Positions 12,101 through 27,100 of a DNA stretch of 64,000 nt are shown here, one piece after another (position 1 is the first letter of the stretch; every line of letters starts with the position of its first letter). The position numbers and the translations under genes were made by a program. Origin of the DNA: Pratylenchus scribneri (lineage: Eukaryota; Nematoda; Chromadorea; Rhabditida; Pratylenchidae); assembly GCA_030063045.1 (NCBI GenBank), contig JAQSEB010000214.1, forward strand, positions 62,001-126,000, given 5' to 3'. A model generated the notes under the pieces. That model searched no databases and had not been told where the DNA came from. It saw only the letters and a program-made list of their open reading frames with translations.

Positions 12101-15100
12101 GCGGCAATGGTGACTGGACGAAGGCAGCAGCTTCCAAGGCAGTAGATTGGGCCAAGGCCGAGGAATGACGATGGGCCAAGGGCGAAGTGAAGGAGGCCTG
12201 AGGGACGATGGATGGGCAAATGCCTGTGCCGTCGAATGCCACCACCTCCCTCTCTTCCTCCTCCTGGGTTATGCCAAACTGGGCATTCTCCTCTTTTGGC
12301 CATGGCCATATTTCTTCCCTTCCTGCATATTTGCTCGCCTCCCCTTCCTCCGCTTCAATCCTCCATGCCGCCGGCCACTCTGCCGCCGATGGCACGGCAG
12401 CATTTTGCGGCCATTGCGCCATCGTTCTCATTTCTTCGTCAGTCCCTTCAACGAACCAATCGATGCCCTCTTGGCCATTGCTTTTCGCCTCGGGCGACGT
12501 CCTTTCCCTTTTCGTCTTGGGCGCCTTTTTTCTCGCCCCATCCCCATTGTCCATTGTTTTGTCGATGGCAAAGTCGTTTTCAACGGTTTTTGTTGCCGTC
12601 ACCTTTTTCAAGAGATTTTGGCTTTGTTGTTCGCCTTTGGCATCTTCTCCTCCTGCATTCTCCAAATCTGTCCATTTGCCATCTTCTTTCCCTATTGAAT
12701 GCAAAGAATTGCTGTCATCACCGGCCATGTCCAGGGAGCCTTCTTCCTTGTCCAAAAAATTCTCGGAGTAAATTGGCCGTGAAATTTGGCGTCCATCCAT
12801 CTTCCCGCCTTCGCCCAAATTCGTCGTTGTGGCCAACATTGAGACCGGTTGGCATGGAGGAGTTTGGAATGCTGAAAAAAATATGTGTTTGCGTGTGGTA
12901 TACTAATTTTAAATGTTGTTTTTTTCATGGTGTGATATTTATTCGTGGGATTTTTTATTTTTTACTAATTTTTATTTCCCTTTTGAGATCCTGAGTGGAA
13001 GAGAGAATAAGTGCATTTGATTAAAATTGCAAAAAGTTATAAAAAAAATGAGGAAAAATAGTGCAGAATTAAAATAGATGGAATTATTCTTAGAAACAGG
13101 CGGATTTATTCTTAACCAGGCGGAATTATTCTTAACCAGGCGGAATTATTCTTAACCAGGCGGAATTATTCTTAGAAACAGGCGGAATTATTCTTAACCA
13201 GGCGGAATTATTCTTAGAAACAGGCGGAATTATTCTTAACCAGGCGGAATTATTCTTAACCAGGCGGAATTATTCTTAGAAACAGGCGGAATTATTCTTA
13301 GAAACAGGCGGAATTATTCTTAGAAACAGGCGGAATTATTCTTAGAAACAGGCGGAATTATTCTTAACCAGGCGGAATTATTCTTAACCAGGCGGAATTA
13401 TTCTTAACCAGGCGGATTTATTCTAACCAGGCGGAATTATTCTAACCAGGCGGATTTATTCTTAACCAGGCGGAATTATTCTTAGAAACAGGCGGAATTA
13501 TTATTGAGAGATATTGGCAAGTCTTAATGCTTGTAGACGTTATTTTCCCAAATATTCACTAAATTCCTTATTTAAGCCTCACCTTGATTTCCATCCCCTT
13601 CACCCTCCATCATCAATGCTCGATTCATGCTCTCCAATTGTTGTTTGAACCAGCTGATTTCGTCCACAACACGTCGGGCACTTTCATCCACCTCTTCATC
13701 TTTACCTTCTTCCCCAATCATTGCAGTTGATTGTTCAATTCGACTGCTGGGTTTAGTGATCATTTCCGTCTCTGACTGTTCGGCCAATGTGCTCAGCGAG
13801 GAATGGGCCGAGCCGGCGGAAGAGGAGGAAAAGAAATGTTGGCTGCCGGCTTGTTCACTTCTATTGGGATAAATTTGAATAAAATTTGTTGTAGATAGAG
13901 AAGAAAAGCCTATTCCTAAGTCTAAAAAGTCAAAATTTTGGAAAAAAATTTCTAATAAGATTTTTTGGATTGCATTTTTTGCCTCTTTAAATTTTATCCA
14001 AAGAGGAAGTGAAATTGGAGGGAGACTAATTGACCTCTACCATTAATCCAAAAATTTTAAGCTTAAAATTCTGACAGTGGAATGAGTGGGGATCTATGAT
14101 CTAGCAAAAAGGCTAATGTCCAAATTAATTAAAATAAAATTTTTGAGCTTTTCTATTTTTTTCTTCTTATTCTTTTGGTGGCATTTCTTTCCATCAAATC
14201 ACTTGAAATCTTTGACTGCTAATTTCCTAGACTCAATTTTAGCTGTTTTAATACATTTTCATTGGCATAAAAATGCTCCCAAATATGGAAATTGGGGCAG
14301 ATGTGCCATTTGGGAGGAAAGGAAATGAAAGAAAAAGGATGGCATGAAAATTTGTGTTGCTAATCCAATTCCCGCATAAAGGGGATGGAATTCCATTGGC
14401 GCAATATTGGCATAATTTATTTTTGTTGGGCGCGTTTCCCTATGGCCACTTTTAGCAGCCTCAATTTTTATCTTATTTTTATGTTTTTAAGCCAATTTTT
14501 CCAAAAAATATATTTAGAAAATGAGTAAGGAATATTCCATTTATAAGGTTAACCGAAAAAGGGCAACTCTGGGGATTGGTTAAAAATTGTTTTTGTTGTA
14601 AATTTCCCAAGAGAATATTTACTATATTTCAAAGGGGGCAATCAATCATCCCATTCACACACATATTTACATGTGTATTTTCACTCATTTCAATCCATTC
14701 ATTTCAATACTTATTTTAAGCCATTCATTTGGCAATACTCATCACATGAGAAATCAAGAAATCAATTAGGCATATGCCATTGGAAAGTCCAAAATTTCCT
14801 CTACATTTAGTTAGTTTTTTATAAAATTTTAAAAAATTCAATTTAAAAAATGCCAATTGTTTTTCAAAAAATTAGAAAAATATAATTTAAAGGATATTTA
14901 GGATTTTCCAATGGTATTTCAATAAATTGATTGCTTCCTTATTGAATCTATGGTCAAAATAATGGCCCAGATGATGGAATGTCGAGGCAAAAATGAATCG
15001 CCCTATTTCGAACACTTTTAAAATATACTATTTTCGTGAAATTACTATTAGTACTAAGCAGACTTCAACTCACCGTAAACTGGTCAGCGAGGATTCATTC

Positions 15101-18100
15101 ACGATGGATTCGCCAAGTCCACTGCTTGTACTGCTCGTAGTCGAAGCTTCGCTACTGCCGCTGCTTTTTTCTGGTTGTTCTTCTTCAATATTTTCAGTCT
15201 CCTCTTGGCCAATTCCTCCTTGAATGGCCCAAAATTCGGGGGAAGTTGGCGAAAGTTGTTCAGCAGATTGGCCCAGCGGCAATTTGGCTCCTTCCATATT
15301 TTCCGCCAAATTGGTTGCCATCTTTTTTTCCCCTTCCGTCACTGTTTCTTTCATATTTTCAATTGGTTTACTTTCAGCATATAATTCAGCATTTTCAGTC
15401 ACAATTTTTACTAAAATTAGTTATAAATTTAATAACAATTTATTCAAAAAATATTCGAATTAAAAAGATATAAAAATTCCTAATTCATTTTGAATACCCT
15501 ATTAAAAAACAAGCCTAATTAAATAGGTGGAATTTATTTAAAAAAATAGTCGGAATTAAAAAGGGAAATTATTCTTATAATTAAATCAAAAAAGAAATTT
15601 TCTAAGAAAAAATGGAAATATTGTTTCAAAATTAGCCCTATTAAATAATTGGTTTATTTTTTAGTTGATTAAATTTTTTCCTCCTCAAATTCATGAATTT
15701 TCTCGAAAATTAAACAAATTCATTTAGGACGACTTTAAAAAGAATTACCCGACAATTAATAATAAATAAATTTGAATTCCTTCTTATACTTACATACAGA
15801 AGTCTGTCCCCCCAGACCACTTCGCATTTTGGAGGCAAAATCGCCAAATAATCCGCCGCCACTTTTTTGCTTCAATTTCTTCGTTTGATTAGCAAATGTT
15901 TGAAATCCTGTGCTGAATTTGGAGGACAATGAAGAGGCGGCATCAATTGGCATTTTCTCCGTTGTTTTTGCCGTTGCCGATGCCGCAAATTCATTGGCCT
16001 TTTCAAAAATTCCAGAGGCGACGGAAATTACCGGCGATGGTTTAGCCGTTTCTTTCAGGTTCCCAAATTGGAAATCATCAAAATCATCGGCACTGACGGC
16101 CGCCGCTGCCATTTCATTGACACGTCGAATATGTTCCAGTTCGGCGGCTGTCAATTCTGGCCATTCTTCTTGGCCTTTTTCTTTTCCATCCGCTTCATTT
16201 TCTTCCATCATTTCTTCATCTTCCCATTTTTCATCTTCCTCGAATTCATCGGCTTCTTCTGTTTCTTCTGATTTCGACGATTCCACTTCTTCTTCATTCT
16301 CTTCTTTTTCATCCATTTTCTTCCCAATTTCTTCTATTTCATTGGATTCCATCAAAATTTTAGCTTCCTTTTCCCTTTCTATTGGGCCAATCGTCTCTTC
16401 TTCCATTTTCTTCTCTTCTTCTTCCCTTCCATCCATCGCCGTCATCGCCAATTGTTGGCCAATTGTGCCGCCCAATTCGCCCAATTTATCTGAAACTCGG
16501 CTCAATCTTCGGCTCAATGATTGAAGTGAGAAGAGGCTGCCAAATGAGATTGATTTCCCAATTGGCTTTTCCTCTTCCTTTTCAACTGTATTTTCTTCCA
16601 ATTCATCCATTTTTGCCTCTTCTTCCTCCTCTATTCCTTTTTGGCCTATTTCTTCTTCAATGACTTTTTGTTGAATGATGAATGGCGAATCACGGCCTAG
16701 TGTGGCCTTTTGCAAAACGGATTCAATGTGCTTCTTTTCGGCCTCATTCAACCCTTCTATTACGGTGGGAGCCGGAGAGTGTGGCGCACTGGAAGTAGGC
16801 AAAATTGTGGATGGACTTCTGCAATGTGGAATTTTGAATTTTAAGCAAAAGATCAGAGAAATATTTTATGGACAATTTTTATGTGATTTTTATTTTTAAT
16901 ATTTTTAATTAACTTTAATTTAAGCCTTAAAATTTTTTTAACCTAAATGACCATATGTAAAGGATGATTCCCTATAATTTATAGCCAATGTCTCTTCAAT
17001 GGAAAAGAAACGAGAGGAATGGAGAAATAGTGAATATACTGTGCGGAAATCCGCTGCCAAATAAACCCGTCTTTTCCTTTCTTCTTTTACAGAGCGACAT
17101 TTATTCCAAAGTTGATTTCCCTCATCTATATAATGCGCAATCATTCATTTCAATTTCGTTCATTCATCAAAATGAACATAGATATACCAAGATGGGAAAG
17201 GCAGGAAATTGTGATTAGTTAGGGGCTGAGTGAAGATGGTGGATTTGGTGCTGGTCTAGTCAATTCAAATTTATCGTGACCAGCAGGCCAATGCCATCAT
17301 CTCCTCTCGACCGTCACATAAATTCCTGGAATATCCCAACATTTTTGCAATTTTCTAAGATTGGGATAGGGTAATTGGCATTAAAGACTAAATTTTTGGC
17401 CTTTTTGAATCCAATTAACAAAATTTTATTTTTGTGAATTCTTATGTAATTGAAAAAAGAAATATTTTGGTAACAAAATTTCCTGCTTTTATGGAGACAT
17501 TTCCGAGCAGCAGGGCTTTGAAATAGCATATCACCTTCCAGATTCCATTATTTCATTATTGATTCTTTACTACCAAAATCCAAAAGAATGAACCTAATAC
17601 TGCATTTCCCTTTTAATATACCCACCTTGAAGTTTCCACAGAGGAAGGCGGTGGTGGTAGCCTTTGACGCTGCGATTCGGCCATCACCCTCAAAATGTGG
17701 GCTCTTTCTGCCTCCGAAAGGCCTGCCAATGCCTCTTCAGGTAAATCTATGGCAAATGGCCCAGTGCCATCCTCGGCAAGCTCTCCTCTAAATTGGCCAC
17801 CTTGATCGGAGGCAATGGACGATTTGCGCAACAAATTCATGAGGGAAGCGTTGCTGACAGCCGCAATGCCATTTACGGCATCGCCGGCCGATGCTTTTCT
17901 CTGTTGTGGACTGGAAGGTGGAGCCGGTGAAGTCCGCCGTAAAAATGGCAGCGCGGAACGTGGCCTCTCGGTGGTGGATGATCGCCGGTGGCGGCTTTGG
18001 CCCAAAATGCTGGAGAAAAGTTGGCCAAGTGAACTTTTGGCATTGCCTTCATCCAGCAATGGTTCCACTTGGAATGTGGGTTCCTCGGCCAATTGGACAG

Positions 18101-21100
18101 TATCGCCTCCTTCTTGATTATTCCCAATTGGCTCGATAAAACTGTTGAAAAATGGAATTTGAATGAAAAAAATTTTTTAAAAAAAAAAGAAATTTTTAAT
18201 TTTATTCATGTATTTATAAAAATCTCTTTCGATGATTTGATTTAATTAATTAAAGTATTGTTTGTTTATATCTTTTGATGAAAATTAAAGTCCCGAAATA
18301 TTTCTATTTAAGCTTCCAAACATCCTAAAAATCCTCCATAATATGGCAGATTTATCAAATAATGTTTTACCCCGATTTATCCATCAACATTGTTTCTGAT
18401 GGAATGCCCATAATTAAGCCATTTTCCACTTCCTCCTCCTCCTCCTCTTCCTCTTCTCCATCCATCAGACCACCAATGTCCTCCTTCAATAGGCCACAAT
18501 ATTTGTCATCAAAATAGAGTGCCCTTGGATTGTGGCGAATTTGTTCGATGGCCTCAATGTCTTTGACCGCCTCTTCCGCGCATTCCTCAGTCAATCGCTG
18601 GGCCATAAATGCCAGTCTGGCCATGAAATCGATGTTTGCCGTCCAATCTTGGATAATTGGCTCATCGACCATTTTTGTCTCTTCTTTTGGCATTTCTTTT
18701 GTTGCCTCGACTGGTGCAAATTCATCTGCGTCCTCGCAGAATGATTTGCGCAATTTCTCATCCGTGAACACTATTTTCACGCTGGATGTGCTGGCCTGAA
18801 AATTTGAATGATAAAAGAGAAAAAAAGAAAAAAATTTGATATTTCTAAAGGTTTTGATTGGAAATTTTGTTTATCATGGATTGGGGACCAAGGTTAATTC
18901 TTTTGACCATAAATTAAAAAGGAAACAAACAATTTTGAAAGGCAATATGCTATTGGAAATAGGGTTTGATCTCATTCAGGGGAGGGGGATGCGTTTGGCT
19001 AAGATATTCGGGAATAAAATTTGGGGGAAATATCTCGGATTTTTTCTGGGCACATCTTTTTGAGATCAAAGGAGATTGGATCAAAAATTTTCTGCTGCGA
19101 TTTTGGGGCCACTGAAACTTAAAGACATACAACATTTAAAGGGGTGAATATCTTCATAATTTTATGTCCTTTTGAGGACATTTAAAGCTTTCGAATGGCA
19201 TAATTCCTTAGAGAATTGATTGCTATTTGATGGTGTAAAATAAGCGGATTTTTCTCGGAAAATTCGGGTTTTTTAAATTCAAAAACATTTATAATATTTT
19301 TAAAAAGGTGAATATCGTCATCATTTTTTTTAGATGACACTTTGGGCTTCTCAATGGAATATTGACTTCTAGAATTGTTTGCTACTTTGTTAAGCTATGG
19401 CCAAAATAGTGTAAAAATACTGAAATTATGATAACAAGCACTAACAAAATGCCAAAAAAATCATTGTTAAAAACATTTTGAAAAATAGCCTAATCCTTAT
19501 TTAGCTATTCGTGCCCACTAACCTTTCTGCTGCTCGCCTTTTCCGGCATTTCCTCCCATGAATGATCCGAGGGTTGTACCTGTTGATGTTGATCGATGGA
19601 TGTGTCGGTCACGGACAACCATCTTCGGCCTCTCATTTTGTTGGTATAGCTCACGGTGGTGGTCAATGAAGATTGCCGGGTGCGTTGTTGGGCGCCTTCC
19701 ATAAAGTTGGCACCGTCAATTTGAAGGGATGAAAATGAGGTCCTACTGGCTTGAGGAATGCCTAATGGAGTTTCTGGCTGGGCTACTTCTTCAGAATCTA
19801 CAATTTTATTGTCTGTTTCATTGGCTTCATTTTCAGATAGATTTGCGATTTGTGCCATTTTGTCAAGGTTGGCTTCTTCTTTACTGGGAGGAAGAGATGG
19901 CACTTCATTCTTTTCAATTGGTAAGCCGATGGCATTTTCAAATGAACTTTGTTCGGCTAATCGTTTGACCCTTTCATTTTTTTCCAATTCTTCTTGGGTC
20001 AATTCCATTTCGGCAATTTCTTTCTCTTTGCTTTCTTCTGTTTCCATTTTCGATTCCCTTTCGCTTTCTTCTGGAACTTCATTCTTCAATGAACGAAACA
20101 TCATCGGAGGACGTGAAGGAGGAAGTGCAGCTGATTTTGGCATAATTTGGCCCAAATTGGTCATTTCAAATGAACTTTCCTCAGCCAATCGCCTTATTCG
20201 TTCAATATGTTCCAATTCTTCTTGGGTTAATTCCTCTTCAATTTGACCATCTTTTAGTTCTTCCATTTCCTCTTCCACCGAACCATGTTTGGAATCCGCT
20301 TCTGATGTTTTGCTCGATGATTCTTCATCAAGACTTCTTTCCGCTTTGGGAATAGGCATTTGAGGTGGCATTGAGGACATTTCCTTCAAATTTTCTGCGT
20401 TTTCATCTTCTTGAATTGTATCCACCGATGAATTCGGTTCGGAATCTGCCCCCGATGTTTTGTCAGATTCTTCGCTTTTCATTGTTACTTTGCTTGTAAT
20501 TGGCGGTGGAGGAGGAGGAGGCGGCCGTTTGGGTGCCGGCGGCATTGAAGGCATCCTTGTCATTATTGGCCATTCCATTGGCTCAAATCCACTTTCTTCT
20601 GCCATTTTTTGAACTCTTTCAATTTGGGCCAATTCTTCTTGGGTCAATTCATCCTTTTTGGTTTCTTCCCTTTCAATTTTGGCTTCTTCCAATTTTTCCT
20701 TACCAAATTTCAATTCCTTTGTTATATTTCCCTGGGAAAATGTTCGAGGTCGAGGTGGCCTAGTGGGCAAAGGTGGCATTGCCGATCGAAGTATTGTTGG
20801 CCTCAGTGGCACAATTTTATCGATTTCTTCATCGATTTTTTCATCCATTTCAATTTGTGCCAATTCCGCTTCAGTCAATTCCCATTCTTCCGGCATCTTT
20901 TCAATTTTTTCCTGTTTTTCAAATTCATTTTCCGATGGCATTCCAATAAGATTTGAATGTTTTTGAGAAATTTGAGGCCATTCCATTGGCACAAATCCAC
21001 TTTCTTCTGCCATTTTTTGAACTCTTTCAATTTGTGCCAATTCTTCTAGAGTTAATTCCATTTCGTCAATTTCTTTTTCATTGCTTTCTTCTGCTTCCAT

Positions 21101-24100
21101 TTTCAATTGCTTTTCTTCTGGCACTTCATCTTTCAAAGTAAATGAACGAGACGCCATCGAGGGTCTAGCAGGAGGAAGTGGCAAAGGTTTTGGCATCATT
21201 TGGCCTAACATATCCGTCATTTCAAATGAACTTTCATCGGCCAATCGTTTTATCCGTTCAATGTGTTCTAATTCCTCTTTGGTCAATTCCACTTCCTTAA
21301 ATTCATCTTTTGGCATTGGCACATTTGTTGGTTGGACCATTTCGAATGGGGCACTTTCCACACTTTCTTCGGCCAGCCTTTTGATTCGTTCAATATGTTC
21401 CAATTCTTCTTGGGTTAATTCATCAAGGATTTGGCCACCTTTCATTTCTTCCATTTCCTCTTCTATTGAACTAGGTTGGGAATCGGCCCCCGATGTTTTG
21501 CCCGATGATTCTTCATCGCCTCCTTCCATTTCTGGAATAGATATTTGAGGCTGAATTGAAGGCATTTTCTCCAAATTTTCGCCTTCTTGAATTGATTCAA
21601 CCGGCGAAGGTGGCCTCGAAAGGACTTCTTGAATTTTTCCAACTTCTTTATAATCATTTTGCCCTTTAATAATTTCCGCCATTTCTCCTTCTTCCAATTC
21701 CAATTGTCTTTCATTCATTTTGCCCCATGGAGTTTGGCCACTCGCTTCCGCCAATTTCAAAACCCTTTCAATGTGGGCTAACTCCTCTTCAGTCAATTTG
21801 TTGGCATTTTCCTCTTCTTTTGCTGATTTTTCAGCAAAAATTTTTGTTGGAGGCGGTGGTGGCCTTTCCGGTGGCATTGGCGGAATCACATTGATTACTG
21901 GAACAACATTTCTGGATGAAATTGTTGCTTCCATTTCAACGTTTTTATCTTCAAATTCATCATTTATTTCGGCATCTGAATCCGCACTTTCTGTTTTGCT
22001 GCTTTCCGACTTGTCCAATTCTGATTCTTCCATCAAATTTGGTTCCAAATTGTCAATTTTTTCATCTTCTATTCTTTCTTGAACATTTTGAACTTCTTCA
22101 TATTCATCTTCGCCCATTTCCCTTTCAAATTCTATTTCGTCTTCGGAATCGGCACTTCCCGTTTTGCTGGATTCCTTTGTTTCCAATTTAGATTCTTCCA
22201 TTATTTTTGCTTTCATTTCGACAATTTCTTCATTTTCTTTCCTTTCTTTAGATTCTTCAGCTTTTTCCATTGTTGTTTCCCCCTGTTGAATGTCCTTTTG
22301 CAAATTTTGCTGCACAATTGTGTGGGAAGAATCTTGAACCCTTTGAATACTGACCAATTCTTCTCGTCTCAATTCCCTCTCTTTTTCTTCAATTTTCATA
22401 GGTAAAATGTCAACAATATCAGATTGGCCATAAAGAATGGCTTCGGCGGCTTTTTGTACCCGTTCAATGTGCTCCAGCTCTTCTTTCGTCAATTCTAATT
22501 GTTCATTTTGAGTTGGATACATTTGAATTGGCAATGAGGTTGTTGCTTCATTTTCGATTATTTCTTCTTCAATGGAAGAAGATGGCGGCGATGAATCGGC
22601 ACCGGATGTACTGCTTGAACTTGATGGAGCATCTTTCACATATTCTTCTTCCACTTCTTTATTAAATTCAGTTTTATTGTTAAAATATGATGATGATGAT
22701 GGAATTTCCTTAGCTATTTGGCCATCCACAACAATTTCTGTTGTTTCAAATTCTTCTGCTGGCAGTGAAGAAGCTGTTTGAGAATCAGCGCCGGATGTAC
22801 TGCTTGAACTTGATGAGGATTTTTGTGCAAATTCTTCCATAAATTTTTCTTCCCTTTCTTCATCAATTAAAGCATTTTCGTCTTTCAATTCATTTTCTTC
22901 TTCATTAATTTGCACAGTTCCACCGGATGTACTGCTTGAACTTGACGAAGATTTCGCATATTTTTGCTCAGGTTTTGGCATTTCTTCATCAAATTCTTCT
23001 ATATTTTGCTTTGCAATTCCCCCGCTTTCAATCGATGTACTGATTGAACTTGATGGGATGGCCATTTCCAATTTCGGCTCAAATTCTTCAAACTCCTTTT
23101 CTTCAACCTCTTCAACAATTTCACCAAACTTTTCGCCACATTTTTCAGGTTCATTCGATGAACTTGTTGAGCTACTTTCCGCCTCAAATTCTTCCATTTC
23201 CCTTCTGAATTCTTCGGCAAAATATTCATTTGATTGCATTTCTTTGCCACTTTTTCCTTCCATTTCCTCTTGGATTCCTTCGAATTCCACGGATAAATCC
23301 TCTTCAATGGGCGATTTGTCTTCACGTTCTTCTGAACTTGATGAACTCGATTCGGTGGTTGCCAAATTGGTCTTTTCGGCCCGTTCTTCCAATTTCTGTA
23401 ATTTTTCCTCCATTTGATTGTGCCAATCCATTGCTTCTTTGGCAAAATGCCTTCGTTCAAAAGCGGCCTCCTCCTGCGCATGCATGCTGCCAAGAATGGA
23501 AATTGCCGAAGACCCTGTTGTTGAACCGAAACTTGTAAGAAATGGACTGCTTGTTGGCGATTGAGTAGCAACAATTCTGGAAGGGAAAATAGAAAGTGTC
23601 TAAAAATTTAAAAAAAAATGAAGCAATTTTGGTCAATGAATAATTTGGATAACGTTGTCTAATAAATATTTTATAAATGGCAATGCTTAATTAATGTTTT
23701 ATTGATCTCAAAACACATCAGCAGATTAAAATAATTTTGTATCAGATTATTCAGAATTTTCTTGATTCAGTTTCTACAAAATCTACCCATCATCTTAAAT
23801 TCCAAAATTCTCATATCATTTAGTGTAAAATTAATAATTTGAGGAAAATGTATTGAAAATGGAATAAAAATTTTGATGATTCAGTAGATTAACTTTGAGA
23901 AATCCTTAAACCATATATCCTTCCAGAGGTATTGTGACAAAACGCTTCATATTTAGGTATAAAATTTTTCTTGATTTGATCAAAAATTAATACTATTAAA
24001 TCTTTTGAGAATCATCTCTCCTTTTTGGTTTAAATTAATTTAAAAATTATTAAAAAAAGCGAAATCATAAACAAAATAAAAAATGTGTCTTTTAGAGATC

Positions 24101-27100
24101 TAATAACAGAATTAAAAATTTGAGAGTCTAGGATAAATAATTAAATAATTTTAATCTGTTTTCCCCATTTTCAATACTTTTTCGTCATTTTAAATATTTC
24201 CCATTAGAAATTACCTTCTTGCCGTACATTCCTCAACAGATTCCTTTTCAAAATAGGTTGAAGCCGTGTCATCCACTGGTTTTTCTTTATCCTCTGCTTC
24301 TTCCTCTTTGAAATGAACAAAATGTGATGGCTTGGAAGACTTAGCTGAGGGAAATTCATCAATTTGAGTGTCTTTTTCTTCTTCCATCTCAGATTCTGAA
24401 GGAGAATCCGCACCGGATGTTTGGCTCGAAATTGATGAGGATGGCATTTTCTTTGCCATTTGAGTTTCATTCTGCTCGATGGCTTCTTCAACAACATCAA
24501 CTTGTTCAAATTCTTCTGCTGGCAATGAAGAAGCCGGTTGAGTATCGGCACCCGATGTACTGCTTGAACTTGATGAGGATTTTTGGGCAAATTTTTCCAT
24601 AAATTCTTCTTTCTTTTCTTCATCAATTGATGCATTCTCGTCTTTCAATTCATTTTCTTCCTCATTAATTAGCACAGTTCCGCCGGATGTACTGCTTGAA
24701 CTTGATGAAATTGATTTAGCATATTTTTGCTCATCAGATTTAGGAATCTCTTCTTCAATAAATGAAGATGGCGCTTTCTTTCTATCATTTGTCGGCACCA
24801 TCTCTGTCATTTCTACAGTATCCGTTGCCTTTTCCTCCTCCTCAGCCAATGTCATGGCTCGCGCAATTTTCCTCCATTCCTGACCTCGGGCAAACAATGC
24901 CATTCGGCTTTCAATGTTTTCAATTTCCCCATGTTTTTCTTCTTCTACTTTATTCTCATTCGTTTCGGCTGTCGCCTCAATTTTGGCACTTTCTCCACCG
25001 CCAGTCACTAATCGCTGAATCCAATCATCTTCCTCAATTTCCATCGGCATTTTCTCTTCTTTTGTTGGCTCTGATGGTTCACTTTCGTCGGCAGCTTCTT
25101 CCTTCACAAATATGTTTGCGCCGAAACAGCTGAGCAACTTTGCTTCAGTTTGCTCGGCAGCTTCATTGCGAGTTGGGCGAGGCAAAATAAAGGATAAAAC
25201 GGATGGCTGAAAAAAGTTGGTAAAAATTATTAAATCATTTATGCTAGAAAACTAGTGGGATACTTATTAGAAAATATAAGGTAAAGGCTAAAAAAAGGCG
25301 GAATTAATTAGGCAGAATTATTCAAAACAAACAGGCGGAATTAAAACTTAGTCAACCAGGCGGAATTATTAAAACTTAGTCAACCAGGCGGAATTATTAA
25401 AACTTAGTCAACCAGGAGGAATTAAAAAGTAGTCAACCAGGCGGAATTAAAACTTAGTCAAACAGGCGGAATTAAAACTTAGTCAACCAGGCGGAATTAA
25501 AACTTAGTCAAACAGGCGGAATTAAAACTTAGTCAACCAGGCGGAATTAAAACTTAGTCAAAGAGGCGGAATTAAAACTTAGTCAACCAGCGGAATTAAA
25601 ACTTAGTCAAACAGGCGGAATTAAAACTTAGTCAACCAGGCGGAATTAAAACTTAGTCAACCAGGCGGAATTATTAAAACTTAGTCAACCAGGCCGAATT
25701 ATTAAAACTTAGTCAACCAGGCAGAATTAAAACTTAGTCAAACAGGCGGAATTAAAACTTAGTCAAACAGGCGGAATTAAAACTTAGTCAACCAGGCGGA
25801 ATTAAAACTTAGTCAACCAGGCGGAATTATTAAAACTTAGTCAACCAGGCGGAATTATTAAAAATTAGTCAACCAGGCGGAATTAAAACTTAGTCAACCA
25901 GGCGGAATTAAAACTTAGTCAAACAGGCGGAATTAAAACTTAGTCAAACAGGCGGAATTAAAACTTATAGTCAACCAGGCGGAATTAAAACTTAGTCAAC
26001 CAGGCGGAATTAAAACTTAGTCAACCAGGCGGAATTAAAACTTAGTCAAACAGGCGGAATTAAAACTTAGTCAAACAGGCGGAATTAAAACTTATTCAAA
26101 CAGGCGGAATTAAAACTTATAGTCAACCAGGCGGAATTAAAACTTAGTCAACCAGGCGGAATTAAAACTTAGTCAAACAGGCGGAATTAAAACTTAGTCA
26201 AACAGGCGGAATTAAAACTTAGTCAACCAGGCGGAATTAAAACTTAGTCAACCAGGCGGAATTAAAACTTAGTCAACCAGGCGGAATTAAAACTTAGTCA
26301 AACAGGCGGAATTAAAACTTAGTCAAACAGGCGGAATTAAAACAGGCGGATTTACTATTAGAAAATGGCAGAATTAAACAGAATTTTTTGACCCTTTTAA
26401 TCTATTTTTTCCAATCATTTATATTTTTACTAGTTTTTCTTCTCCACCAGCTTGTTCTTCTGCCTCAAATTGTGGCCAAATTTGTTCTGCCAAAATGTCC
26501 AAGCCCATACTTTTTTCCATTAAATTGTCGATTTGGCCAATTTGTTCAGCCTCCTTTCGAGCCTCCTTTTCAATTCCTTCATTCATTTGTTCTTCCTCCT
26601 CAATTGGCATTTGTGCCTCAAATTTGAGTGAATCTTTCTGAGATGGCTGTTGTTCTTCTTCCACCACCAAACTCAATGTTCGCGCCCAAACCATTCGTTT
26701 CCATGCCTTTCCACGGGCAAAAAGTTCTTGACGATCTGCCTTGGCCACTTTTTCATCCTCAAATGGATTTTTTCCAAAAGGCGATTTCTCCTCTTTTTCT
26801 TGGTCAAATTCTTCATTACTTTCGGCAATTAATTCCAAAAAGGGATTATATGCTTTGTGAACATCAGTAATTTTGCTTTCTTCTTTTGAAGAAATTTGTG
26901 TTAAATTGGCCACCGATATTACTTTCTTTTCAATTGGCATTCCAATGATATTTTCAAATTCACTTTCTTCGGCCAACCTTTTAATCCTTTCAATATGATC
27001 CAATTCTTCCTGGGTTAATTCCACTTCCTTCAATTCATCTTTTTGCTTTGACATTGGCATATTTGGATGGGCAAATCCAAAATTAGCATTTTCCTCAGCC

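Noticed and set aside
12147..12994. Long plus-strand open frames (up to 260 codons) opposite exon 16 of the giant gene
   Set aside because: They are shadows of the minus-strand coding frame: Pro/Phe/Ser-rich products with no splice structure and no recognisable motifs.
19729..23538. Many plus-strand open frames opposite exon 10
   Set aside because: They are shadows of the highly biased GAA/GAG/TCA codons on the minus strand; products are Phe/Leu/Ser-rich without meaning.
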